20,071 nt of DNA from Desulfobacteraceae bacterium. Its GTDB lineage: Bacteria > Desulfobacterota > DSM-4660 > Desulfatiglandales > Desulfatiglandaceae. The notes beneath the pieces are model-generated. The model made no database searches and was not told the origin of the DNA. It saw nothing but the letters and a program-made list of their open reading frames with translations. The stretch is from assembly GCA_030642205.1 (NCBI GenBank), contig DAOWOF010000012.1, positions 1 through 20,071 on the forward strand, given 5' to 3'. The position numbers were made by a program, and so were the translations under genes. This document shows, in pieces, positions 7,687 to 14,672 of the stretch. Position 1 is the stretch's first letter. Each line of letters opens with the position of its first letter.

Positions 7687-9705
7687 ATGAAAATTGTACT
7701 GGTATTCCCTCCTTTTTATCTTGCCTCCATGTATAATCTTCCTCCTTTGGGCCTTATCAACCTTGCAACAGCGCTCAAGGATGAACCGCATCAAGTAGTC
7801 ATTATTGACTTGGTATTGGCAATTCGCCAAGGCAAGCTGCAAATGGGCAGGTCTATTTACTCAGAATGCGCTTCAATCATCCTGAATCAAGATCCGGATA
7901 TAGTAGGATTTTCTGCCCAATGTACCACCTATCCAGCCGTTATCCAGATAGCTAAAAAACTAAAAGTTAATGAACCCGGACTCAAAATAGTAATAGGTGG
8001 TCATAATGCGTCTTTTGTTGATAGATTGACCCTTGAAAACTATCCTTTTATTGACTCAATTGTCAGAGGAGAAGGAGAAATAACCTTTAAGGAACTGACT
8101 GACTGCTATGCCAAAGGAAAACTTCCAACAGGGATATCAGGAGTTACCTGGCGTCATGATAGTAAAATAATCAAGAATCAAGAACGTGAATTAATAAAAG
8201 ATTTAAATGAGTTACCATTACCCGACTACAGCTATCTTCCTACATTAGATAAATATCGGGATGAATGCCAACTTTCCAGAAGCATTGCCATTCTGGAAGT
8301 AGGACGTGGCTGCCCTCATAACTGCATCTATTGCTCTGAATCTGTCCTCTGGAGACGCAGGACAAGAACCTTGTCTCCGGAAAGATTGGTCCTGGAGATG
8401 AAAAACCTGGCAAATAATTACAAGGCCGAATGTTTTCTTATGGCCTATGATCAGTTTACTGCAAACAGGGATTTTGTAGAATCATTTTGTCACCAACTGA
8501 TTGAATCAGGCCTGAACCAATTGCCCTGGTACTGTATTTCCAGGCTTGACAGTGTAGACAAAGGAATCTTGAATCTCATGAGAAGGGCAGGTTGCGAATC
8601 CATGTGTTATGGGATTGATTCAGGATCAAAAAAGACACTTGCTTTTATACGAAAAAAGATTGATCATCAAATCCTTTATAAACGAGTAGTAGAAACTTCA
8701 GAGGAAGGATTAATCCCGACATTAAGCTTTGTTGCAGGATTTCCTGTGGAAGATAAAGAGGATATTGACCAAACCTTGGTTATGGCCCTTCAGACCGGTA
8801 TTATTGGGAATAATAATCCTTTGATCCAAATGCCTACGGTACTGCCCGGGACAGACCTCCATGCATATTACGGGGAAAAATTGGTGCGGGAAGTAGATAC
8901 CTATTTTGCCCTTGGACTTGAATTTGATAATGGACAGCGTTTGAGTTCAGATGAAGAATTAATTGATTCAAACCCTTTAATTTTCAGCAGCTTTTATAAT
9001 CTCCCCTGTCCTGGCAGGACATTAGAGGAACTAAGCCTGATTGCTGGTTATTTTCCCTTAATTGTCCGTCTTTTTCCTAAAACCTTTTTAATACTGTGTA
9101 TTGAATGTCAAGAGTCTGCTGGAGATCTTTTTCTCCAATGGTTATCCTGGTTAAGAAAAAGAACAAATAGAAACCGACTCACATTATCACCTCAAGATTG
9201 TTATCTTTATTTCAGAAAATTCGTTACCGGCATACTAAACAAAAGAGATGAAATCAAACTCCAGCACATATGGGATATCGTTAAATATGAATATTTATCC
9301 CTTGAGGTGGGCAAGTTCCCCCCTGATAAAAATTCATTTGATATTGATCTTAATCAAATTAATGAATTTAAGCCGCTTAAAAGCCAGGAAATAATCATAG
9401 AAAAATTTGATTTTAATATTCCATCAATTATAATAGATTTAAAAGGTGGCAAGTTTAAACAAGATTATTCTCCCAGGGAAACCTACCTGATCTTCAAACA
9501 GGAAGACGATACGCTGGAAGTTACCGAAATAAACTCATTTGGAAAAGATTTTATAGCATTCTGTGATGGTAAAACGACCTTTGAATCAATTACTAATCAA
9601 TTATATAATCATTATGTCTCGGATGTTAATGAAGACACCTTTTTCGATTCCTGTGTAGAAGCACTTCATGTCTTTGTAAGCAGCAAGCTGCTAATATCAG
9701 GATGA
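7687..9705 (+). CDS. B12-binding radical SAM enzyme with C-terminal PqqD-like (RRE) domain, putative RiPP maturase
   Basis: A 672-residue protein with three recognisable parts. Residues ~1-140 are a cobalamin-binding Rossmann domain (PPLGLINLATAL, DPDIVGFSAQ, VIGGHNASF, SIVRGEGEITFKEL). Residues ~195-420 are a radical SAM core with the cluster motif C209-x3-C213-x2-C216 (GRGCPHNCIYC) and a GIDSGS segment. Residues ~590-672 resemble PqqD, the RiPP recognition element: an EINSFGKDFIAFCDGKTTFES core, then a helix and a VSSKLLISG end. In known families such enzymes use SAM, often with methylcobalamin, to modify peptides, and the PqqD-like fold binds the precursor leader. The peptide gene starts 32 bp downstream. 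ATG 7687 has a poor ribosome-binding site. The exact reaction (C-methylation, thioether formation or other) cannot be read from sequence. Confidence 0.85.
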   Translation: MKIVLVFPPFYLASMYNLPPLGLINLATALKDEPHQVVIIDLVLAIRQGKLQMGRSIYSECASIILNQDPDIVGFSAQCTTYPAVIQIAKKLKVNEPGLKIVIGGHNASFVDRLTLENYPFIDSIVRGEGEITFKELTDCYAKGKLPTGISGVTWRHDSKIIKNQERELIKDLNELPLPDYSYLPTLDKYRDECQLSRSIAILEVGRGCPHNCIYCSESVLWRRRTRTLSPERLVLEMKNLANNYKAECFLMAYDQFTANRDFVESFCHQLIESGLNQLPWYCISRLDSVDKGILNLMRRAGCESMCYGIDSGSKKTLAFIRKKIDHQILYKRVVETSEEGLIPTLSFVAGFPVEDKEDIDQTLVMALQTGIIGNNNPLIQMPTVLPGTDLHAYYGEKLVREVDTYFALGLEFDNGQRLSSDEELIDSNPLIFSSFYNLPCPGRTLEELSLIAGYFPLIVRLFPKTFLILCIECQESAGDLFLQWLSWLRKRTNRNRLTLSPQDCYLYFRKFVTGILNKRDEIKLQHIWDIVKYEYLSLEVGKFPPDKNSFDIDLNQINEFKPLKSQEIIIEKFDFNIPSIIIDLKGGKFKQDYSPRETYLIFKQEDDTLEVTEINSFGKDFIAFCDGKTTFESITNQLYNHYVSDVNEDTFFDSCVEALHVFVSSKLLISG

Positions 9706-9737
9706 GATAAAATACAAATTGAAAGGAGGTGAATATA

Positions 9738-9863
9738 TTGCTAAAAATTAAAAAAGTGGAAAAAAAGGTTTCTTATGCCGCAAGTTGTCACGCACCATCA
9801 TGCCACGCACCATCATGCCACGCACCGGCATGTCATGCACCATCATGTCACGCACCGACATAA
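9738..9863 (+). CDS. Putative RiPP precursor peptide with five Cys-His-Ala-Pro repeats
   Basis: A 41-residue ORF with TTG start at 9738-9740 and TAA at 9861-9863. Translation is strongly marked: AAAGGAGGTGA precedes it with AGGAGG at 9724-9729 and an 8-nt spacing. The N-terminal 15 residues, MLKIKKVEKKVSYAA, are Lys-rich and leader-like. The rest is five tandem pentapeptides, SCHAP-SCHAP-SCHAP-ACHAP-SCHAP, then Thr. The 15-bp DNA units at 9783-9857 differ mostly at silent positions (TGT/TGC, CAC/CAT, CCA/CCG), which suggests selection on the peptide. It sits 32 bp behind a radical SAM enzyme with a PqqD-like domain, the usual arrangement for a RiPP substrate. Spacing C-x4-C excludes CxxCH haem sites. 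An unmodified Cys/His metal-binding peptide is the main alternative. I know of no named family with this repeat. Confidence 0.82.
   Translation: MLKIKKVEKKVSYAASCHAPSCHAPSCHAPACHAPSCHAPT
9783..9857 (+). repeat. Five tandem 15-bp units encoding (S/A)CHAP
   Basis: Unit starts are 9783, 9798, 9813, 9828 and 9843. Every unit keeps Cys-His-Ala-Pro while bases vary at third codon positions; the only amino-acid change is Ser to Ala in unit 4. The array is in frame with the TTG-initiated precursor and supplies its whole core. Confidence 0.9.
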
Positions 9864-9896
9864 AGAATGAGATTATAAACCTTAAAACAATTTTAA

Positions 9897-9925
9897 GAGG
9901 AGGCCTGAAGAAAACAGGCCTCCTC
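9897..9925 (+). terminator. Strong hairpin between precursor and methyltransferase genes
   Basis: A perfect 11-bp GC-rich stem, GAGGAGGCCTG (9897-9907) and CAGGCCTCCTC (9915-9925), closes a 7-nt A-rich loop, 34 bp after the precursor stop. Only a displaced T5 (9935-9939) follows. This favours partial termination or 3'-end protection that would give more precursor than methyltransferase transcript, as is common after RiPP precursor genes. The role is inferred. Confidence 0.55.
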
Positions 9926-10024
9926 ATTGCAACCTTTTTGTTGCCAATCCTTAAAATCCACCCCTATATCTTTATAAGAAAAAGGTCATGGCAAGGCCGG
10001 AACACATTCCCATAAGACATACAG

Positions 10025-10978
10025 ATGGATGTTAATATGAAAATATTTCTGACTGAGTTCTTAATCTGCCCTAATTGCTTACCTGATGAGCACCAACTTA
10101 TTTCATACGATATTGAGCTTGATAAAGATGAGATATTGTCCGGCTATCTAAGGTGCCAATATTGTGATACCAGGTATCCAATCCTGGAAGGCATTGCTTT
10201 TATGCAGAAGCCCACTAATACCCAAAAGCCTGCATCCCTTTTAAAATATGAGACAGATCACTTATTGGCATCTTACCTCTGGAGTCATTACTCAGATCTT
10301 TTTAATGATCAAAATGCAACTGAGTCCTATAAAATATGGGCAGACCTTATCTCTCCCAGTGAAGGTCTGTGCCTGGATGCCGGTTGTGCTGTTGGTAGAT
10401 TTACATTTGAAATGAGTAATAAAAATCAGTTTACAGTAGGCATGGATAATTCCCATGCCTTTATACGTAAAGCAAGACAGTTCCTTCATAACCCGCAAAT
10501 TGATATTTCTATGCCCATAGAAGGATTATTGTTGGAATCAAAAACCTTTTCTGTTCCCCAAACATGGAATATGGATAAGGTCGATTTCATTGTGGGGGAT
10601 GCATTGCGAATTCCTTTTAGGAAAGGCCTTTTTTCATCCATGGCATCATTAAATTTGATTGATAAAGTCCCATTACCAATCAAGCATCTTACAGAAATGA
10701 ACAGGGTAGCCAAAGATGAAAACTCTCAATTTCTTATCTCAGACCCATTTTCCTGGTCTGAAGATATTGCTAAAAGAGAAGATTGGCTGGGAGGGACAAC
10801 CTCCGGGATTTTTTCAGGGTATGCAAAAAATAATCTTCTTTCATTATTAGGCAGCGAGAATGAAATAATCAGGCCTTGCTGGACGATTGAAACTCAAGGG
10901 GACTTATGGTGGAAAATAAGAAATCACAAAAATCATTTTGAGCATATAAGGAGCTGCTTTATTAAGGCTAAACGTTAA
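10025..10978 (+). CDS. Class I SAM-dependent methyltransferase with N-terminal Trm112-like zinc ribbon
   Basis: A 317-residue protein. Residues ~8-60 form a Trm112-like zinc ribbon with C15-x2-C18 (LICPNC) and C44-x2-C47 (RCQYC), followed by the characteristic RYPILEGIAFM. Residues ~110-260 are a class I methyltransferase: SAM-binding motif I LCLDAGCAVGRFTFE (~115-129) and an acidic motif-II region VGMDNS. The conserved downstream elements are VDFIVGDALRIPF and MASLNLIDKV. The substrate is unknown. Being third in a cassette with a RiPP-type radical SAM enzyme and a Cys-His peptide, it could methylate the peptide (terminus, Cys or His), but it could also be an unrelated neighbour. Two starts are possible, ATG 10025 and ATG 10037 (MKIF), neither with a convincing ribosome-binding site. 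It ends 18 bp before the leucine-operon promoter. Confidence 0.8.
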   Translation: MDVNMKIFLTEFLICPNCLPDEHQLISYDIELDKDEILSGYLRCQYCDTRYPILEGIAFMQKPTNTQKPASLLKYETDHLLASYLWSHYSDLFNDQNATESYKIWADLISPSEGLCLDAGCAVGRFTFEMSNKNQFTVGMDNSHAFIRKARQFLHNPQIDISMPIEGLLLESKTFSVPQTWNMDKVDFIVGDALRIPFRKGLFSSMASLNLIDKVPLPIKHLTEMNRVAKDENSQFLISDPFSWSEDIAKREDWLGGTTSGIFSGYAKNNLLSLLGSENEIIRPCWTIETQGDLWWKIRNHKNHFEHIRSCFIKAKR

Positions 10979-10996
10979 ATCCTTGAAACAAATATC

Positions 10997-11025
10997 TTGA
11001 CAACCAATATGATTTAAAATATTTT
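10997..11025 (+). promoter_or_regulatory. Promoter of the leu leader and cim-leu operon
   Basis: A perfect -35 TTGACA (10997-11002) is followed after 17 bp by TATTTT (11020-11025, four of six). Transcription would start near 11032, about 113 nt before the leader-peptide ATG. It begins only 18 bp after the methyltransferase stop codon. Confidence 0.55.
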
Positions 11026-11050
11026 ATAAAAAAAGGTATAGAGAGATCTT

Positions 11051-11130
11051 TAAGGATTAAAATTTTAGACTGACGCTGAAATCGGGCAGATAAATACAGG
11101 CTTCGAAAGAACTGCTTTTGCAAAGGTCTC
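11051..11130 (+). repeat. Dispersed intergenic repeat, copy 4 (right half only)
   Basis: TAAGGATTAAAATTTTAGAC, TGACGCTGAAATCGGGCAGA and AGGCTTCGAAAGAACTG match the right half of copy 1 in order. It ends in TTTTGCAAAGGTCTC instead of the usual TAGTG-type terminus, an end shared with the diverged copy near 19250. It lies between the predicted transcription start and the leader peptide, so it would be part of the leader RNA. Confidence 0.6.
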
Positions 11131-11144
11131 AAAGAAAAAATAAC

Positions 11145-11252
11145 ATGTCAAATAGTCAATATATTAAAAATAATCTGTTATCAGGGTATCTACTTGGTCT
11201 ATTTCTATATATTTGTAATAGATCGTGTGGTTCTGACTTGATAACAAAGTGA
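11145..11252 (+). CDS. leuL: Leucine-rich leader peptide of the cim-leu operon
   Basis: A 35-codon ORF, ATG 11145 to TGA 11250-11252. Residues 11-21 read LLSGYLLGLFL: six Leu codons in eleven (CTG, TTA, CTA, CTT, CTA, CTA), with a seventh Leu at position 32; CTA and CTT are unlikely to be favoured codons. The Leu run overlaps and immediately follows RNA segment 1 of the attenuator, and the stop codon lies just after segment 2, as ribosome-mediated attenuation requires. It is analogous to enterobacterial leuL in role, though not evidently homologous. The Shine-Dalgarno is weak. The peptide itself probably has no function after synthesis. Had this ORF no regulatory role, its Leu density and placement would be a large coincidence. 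Confidence 0.78.
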   Translation: MSNSQYIKNNLLSGYLLGLFLYICNRSCGSDLITK

Positions 11253-11302
11253 CTAAATAAAAAAATTTAAAAACCGTTATCAGGCTTACCTGATAACGGT
11301 TT
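11176..11302 (+). promoter_or_regulatory. Leucine attenuator: four mutually pairing RNA segments
   Basis: Segment 1 GTTATCAGG (11177-11185) can pair with segment 2 CTTGATAAC (11237-11245). Segment 2 can instead pair with segment 3 GTTATCAGG (11276-11284), and segment 3 with segment 4 in the terminator (11289-11302). Segments 1 and 3 are identical over nine bases. A ribosome stalled at Leu codons 16-21 (11190-11207) would mask segment 1, freeing 2 to pair with 3 and blocking the terminator. A ribosome reaching the stop would cover 2 and allow termination, and with no translation 1:2 plus 3:4 also terminates. Confidence 0.82.
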
Positions 11303-11308
11303 TTTTTT
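11271..11308 (+). terminator. Rho-independent terminator of the leucine attenuator
   Basis: A perfect 14-bp stem, AAACCGTTATCAGG (11271-11284) with CCTGATAACGGTTT (11289-11302), closes a CTTA tetraloop and runs into nine T (11300-11308). It lies 19 bases after the leader stop and 169 bases before cimA. An A-rich tract precedes it, so it could also act weakly on the opposite strand. Confidence 0.95.
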
Positions 11309-11346
11309 GAACAAAACCAGGAAGCTCTTAGACTGTCTCTACTGAC

Positions 11347-11420
11347 TGATGGGTTCGTAAAAAATCCATGAACAAAGCTCATGAACTCCGGCCTGAGGGT
11401 GGAACCATTTATCCGGTTAT
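11347..11420 (+). promoter_or_regulatory. Structured segment between the attenuator and cimA
   Basis: It contains TGATGGGTTCGTAAAAAATC (11347-11366), of which the CGTAAAAAATCCAT part recurs before leuC. There is also a small hairpin whose 5' arm includes AGGGTGGAACC (11396-11406), with AACC pairing to GGTT downstream. The hairpin motif resembles a T-box core, but no T-box specifier stem or following terminator is present. Function unknown. Confidence 0.3.
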
Positions 11421-11476
11421 CACTGATTAGGCCCGAAGTAAAATACTAAAATCCCAATGCATATAGGCCAGTAATC

Positions 11477-13039
11477 ATGCCTGAAAATATTATTATATAT
11501 GATACAACCTTGAGGGATGGGACTCAGGGGGAACAAATTAATCTATCAGCTGAAGACAAATTTCGGATTGCACAAAAATTAGATGAATTCGGGATCCATT
11601 ATATTGAAGGCGGGTGGCCGGCCTCAAATCCAAAAGACACCCGTTTTTTTCAGCTAATCCGTAAATCCTCTCTGAAAAACTCTCGTGTGGTAGCTTTTGG
11701 CAGCACTCATTGGCCTAAAAGCAATCCTCAAAATGACACCAATCTTTTGTCCCTGCTCAAAGCTGAAACAAAGGCAGTTGCCATTGTCGGTAAAAGCTGG
11801 GATTTCCATGTCAGGCAAATCTTGGATGTATCGCTGGATAAAAATCTGGCCATGATAGAAGAAACATTGTCTTATCTGAAAACGGAAGGCCGTGAGGTTA
11901 TCTATGATGCAGAACATTTTTTTGACGGCTATATCCATAACCCGGCCTATGCTCTGGCAACAATCGATTCTGCCATTAATGGAGGAGCCGATTATATTGC
12001 TCTTTGCGATACCAATGGTGGCACACTGCCTGATGATATCCGAAGAATTGTTACCGAGATTAAAAAAAAGATAACTACACCAATAGGATTCCATGCCCAT
12101 AATGATTGTGGCCTGGCCCTGGCCAATTCCTTGATAGCTATCCAGGCAGGAGCAAAGATGATACAAGGAACGATAAATGGTTATGGAGAACGTTGTGGAA
12201 ATGTGGACCTGATTCCTGTTATCGCGAATCTTCATCTCAAGATGGGGTATCATTGCATTTTACATGAAAAAATAAAACAATTGACCGAGCTTTCCCTATT
12301 TGTTAGTGAAGTTGCCAATGTGCCCCCCTTGAATCAGCGTCCATTTGTTGGAAAAAGCGCATTTAGCCACAAAGGGGGCATTCATGTGAGTGCTATTCAA
12401 AAGGCACCCTCAGCATATGAACATATAGATCCCTCCCTGGTTGGGAACCACAGGCGGGTGCTGGTTTCGGATCTTTCCGGTAAAAGCAATGTGGAATATA
12501 AAGCAAGAGAGCTTGGAATCAAACTGCCTGAAAATGGAATCAGCAGCCGCAAGATCGTATCTCATATAAAAAATCTGGAAGACCAGGGTTATCAATTCGA
12601 TGCCGCGGAAGGTTCATTAGAGCTTTTATTAAAAAAATTAACGGGGCAATTTGAAGATCCTTTTACTCTTGAAGCATTCAGAGTAATAATTGATAAAAAT
12701 AGAGATGGAAGCAATATCTCTCAGGCTACTATAAAAATTTCGGTAGGTCACGATCATGAGATAACAGCAGCTGAAGGGGATGGGCCTGTAAATGCCCTTG
12801 ATAATGCTCTTAGAAAAGCCCTGATAAAATTTTTTCCACAGATTCAGGAAATGGGTTTAGTGGACTTTAAGGTTCGGGTCATTGAAGGATCTGATGGGAC
12901 TGCTGCAAAGGTAAGAGTACAGATCTATTCTCGTGATGCAAAGGAAATATGGTCTACGATCGGTGTCTCGGAAAACATTATTGAGGCAAGCTGGCAGGCA
13001 TTGGTGGATAGTGTTCAGTATAAGTTATTAAAGGCTTAA
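11477..13039 (+). CDS. cimA: (R)-citramalate synthase
   Basis: A 520-residue acyltransferase condensing pyruvate with acetyl-CoA to (R)-citramalate, the threonine-independent entry to isoleucine. The N-terminal TIM barrel starts with YDTTLRDGTQGEQ; the GTQGE form (rather than GEQSPG) marks the citramalate synthase branch characterised in Geobacter. Metal ligands lie in GFHAHNDCGLALAN, and GTINGYGERCGN follows. Residues ~390-520 form the LeuA-type C-terminal allosteric domain (SVGHDHEITAAEGDGPVNAL region). Length matches the ~525-residue family. It is the first gene of the operon, 169 bp after the attenuator terminator, with a poor ribosome-binding site. Its product needs LeuC, LeuD and LeuB, encoded downstream. 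A general IPMS homologue is less likely because a canonical leuA is adjacent. Confidence 0.92.
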   Translation: MPENIIIYDTTLRDGTQGEQINLSAEDKFRIAQKLDEFGIHYIEGGWPASNPKDTRFFQLIRKSSLKNSRVVAFGSTHWPKSNPQNDTNLLSLLKAETKAVAIVGKSWDFHVRQILDVSLDKNLAMIEETLSYLKTEGREVIYDAEHFFDGYIHNPAYALATIDSAINGGADYIALCDTNGGTLPDDIRRIVTEIKKKITTPIGFHAHNDCGLALANSLIAIQAGAKMIQGTINGYGERCGNVDLIPVIANLHLKMGYHCILHEKIKQLTELSLFVSEVANVPPLNQRPFVGKSAFSHKGGIHVSAIQKAPSAYEHIDPSLVGNHRRVLVSDLSGKSNVEYKARELGIKLPENGISSRKIVSHIKNLEDQGYQFDAAEGSLELLLKKLTGQFEDPFTLEAFRVIIDKNRDGSNISQATIKISVGHDHEITAAEGDGPVNALDNALRKALIKFFPQIQEMGLVDFKVRVIEGSDGTAAKVRVQIYSRDAKEIWSTIGVSENIIEASWQALVDSVQYKLLKA

Positions 13040-13112
13040 GTAGTATCCGAGGGATATAGAAATATACTTTTAAAACAGCACCATATTATATGCTTATTTA
13101 GGAGATGACCCC

Positions 13113-14645
13113 ATGCAAGACAGAATCATTATATTTGATACAACACTTAGAGATGGTGAGCAATCACCTGGTGCCAGTATGAATACTGCTGAAAAATTAC
13201 GCCTGGCTAAACAATTGGAAAGGTTGGGAGTAGATGCTATGGAAGCCGGGTTTCCTGCTTCTTCACCTGGAGATTTTGAAGCAGTCAAAGAGATTGCCGG
13301 AGTAATTAAAAATGTCCAGGTCACAGCGCTGTCACGAACATCCAAGGAAGACATCGACCAAGCCTGGGAAGCAATAAAATATGCTGTCGATCCACGGATA
13401 CATATTTTTATTGCCACTTCTGACCTGCATATGGAATGGAAACTTCAGATGAATCGAGAAGAGGTTTTAAAATCGGCCATAGACGCAGTTCGCTATGCCA
13501 AAACTTTCACTGATAATGTAGAATTTTCATCCGAAGACGGCTCACGTAGTGACCGCGATTTTTTATGCCGTATTTTTGAAGCTGTTATTGAGGTCGGAGC
13601 TACAACCGTTAATCTTCCGGATACTGTCGGATATGCTTTTCCTGAAGAATACTCTGCCCTGCTTTCTTATGTGATTAAACATACACCAAACATAAACAAG
13701 GCTATATTGAGTGTCCATTGTCATAATGATCTCGGACTTGCAACCGCCAATACCCTGGCCGGTCTTAAGGCAGGAGCCCGACAAGCTGAGGTCACAATCA
13801 ATGGTATTGGAGAAAGGGCTGGAAACACGTCTCTTGAAGAGATAGTCATGAGCCTTTATACCCGAAATCAGCTTTTACCGCTTACATGCGGCATTAAGAA
13901 ACAAGAACTTTATCCCACAAGCCGTCTGGTAAGTATGATAACGGGAATGCCTGTTCAGGCTAACAAAGCAATTGTGGGGGCAAATGCCTTTGCCCATGAG
14001 GCAGGTATTCATCAGGATGGCGTGTTAAAAAATCCCATGACTTATGAAATTATGGAGCCCGAGACAATAGGCCTTTCCAGTAATCGTCTTGTATTAGGCA
14101 AACACTCAGGACGGCATGCCTTTAATGTAAAGCTTGAGGAGATGGGATATCAATTAAATAAAGATGAATTAAATCGTCTATTTAAAAGAATGAAGGCCCT
14201 GGCTGACAAGAAAAAGGAGATACTGGATGAAGATCTTGAAGCCTTGCTTGGAGATGAAATACTGAGAGTGCCGGACACGTTTAAACTTGAATATCTCAAC
14301 GTAGTCAGCGGCTCAGGAGCAGTCCCTACAGCTACAGTCAAGTTAATTATTAAAGGCAAGGAAGAGCAGAGCGCAAGCCTTGGAGTAGGCCCCATAGATG
14401 CAGCCTTTAACACAATTGCCAATATGACTGGTACTAAGTGCAAGCTTCTCCATTTTTCTGTCAATTCCATTACAGGAGGAATGGATGCGCTAGGAGAAGT
14501 TACAGTCAGATTAAAGGAGAATGATATAATAGCTCTTGGTAAAGGAGCTGATCCGGATATAATTACAGCCAGCGCAAAGGCTTACATCAATGGGCTAAAT
14601 CGACTTGCATATCTCAATCTGAATCCAGTCAGAAAATCTGAATAG
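13113..14645 (+). CDS. leuA: 2-Isopropylmalate synthase
   Basis: A 510-residue enzyme joining 2-ketoisovalerate and acetyl-CoA to 2-isopropylmalate, the committed step of leucine synthesis. The barrel begins FDTTLRDGEQSPGASM (8-23), the standard LeuA signature, with metal ligands in SVHCHNDLGLATANTL and the catalytic-domain TINGIGERAGNTSLEE. A linker rich in Lys/Glu and a C-terminal LeuA dimer/regulatory domain (~370-505, SGSGAVPTATVKL) indicate leucine feedback inhibition, as in family members of this length. AGGAGATGA before ATG 13113 gives a good ribosome-binding site. It follows cimA by 73 bp, and a structured 124-bp gap separates it from leuC. Confidence 0.95.
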   Translation: MQDRIIIFDTTLRDGEQSPGASMNTAEKLRLAKQLERLGVDAMEAGFPASSPGDFEAVKEIAGVIKNVQVTALSRTSKEDIDQAWEAIKYAVDPRIHIFIATSDLHMEWKLQMNREEVLKSAIDAVRYAKTFTDNVEFSSEDGSRSDRDFLCRIFEAVIEVGATTVNLPDTVGYAFPEEYSALLSYVIKHTPNINKAILSVHCHNDLGLATANTLAGLKAGARQAEVTINGIGERAGNTSLEEIVMSLYTRNQLLPLTCGIKKQELYPTSRLVSMITGMPVQANKAIVGANAFAHEAGIHQDGVLKNPMTYEIMEPETIGLSSNRLVLGKHSGRHAFNVKLEEMGYQLNKDELNRLFKRMKALADKKKEILDEDLEALLGDEILRVPDTFKLEYLNVVSGSGAVPTATVKLIIKGKEEQSASLGVGPIDAAFNTIANMTGTKCKLLHFSVNSITGGMDALGEVTVRLKENDIIALGKGADPDIITASAKAYINGLNRLAYLNLNPVRKSE

Positions 14646-14672
14646 AACGGATCTTGGACTCGACCCTTAATC

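Noticed and set aside
9783..9857. Possible CRISPR-like or microsatellite array
   Set aside because: The units are directly abutting 15-mers without spacers, in frame in a translated peptide, with silent variation.
9783..9857. Possible c-type haem attachment sites (Cys-His pairs)
   Set aside because: Haem attachment needs C-x2-C-H; here cysteines are five residues apart and there is no secretion signal.
9785..10015. A 76-residue ORF overlapping the CHAP repeat array
   Set aside because: It has no ribosome-binding site, reads the array out of frame as low-complexity sequence and runs through the GC-rich hairpin. The TTG frame has the Shine-Dalgarno and the conserved repeats.
11164..11382. A 72-residue minus-strand ORF over the attenuator
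   Set aside because: It runs through the terminator stem and leader ORF on the opposite strand and has no ribosome-binding site or family resemblance.
10979..11476. T-box riboswitch controlling the leu operon
   Set aside because: Although a T-box-like core is present at 11396-11406, it comes after the terminator, no specifier stem was found, and the leader-peptide mechanism accounts for the structure seen.
11654..12253. A 199-residue minus-strand ORF
   Set aside because: It lies wholly inside cimA on the opposite strand and resembles no known family, so it is a shadow of the conserved gene.
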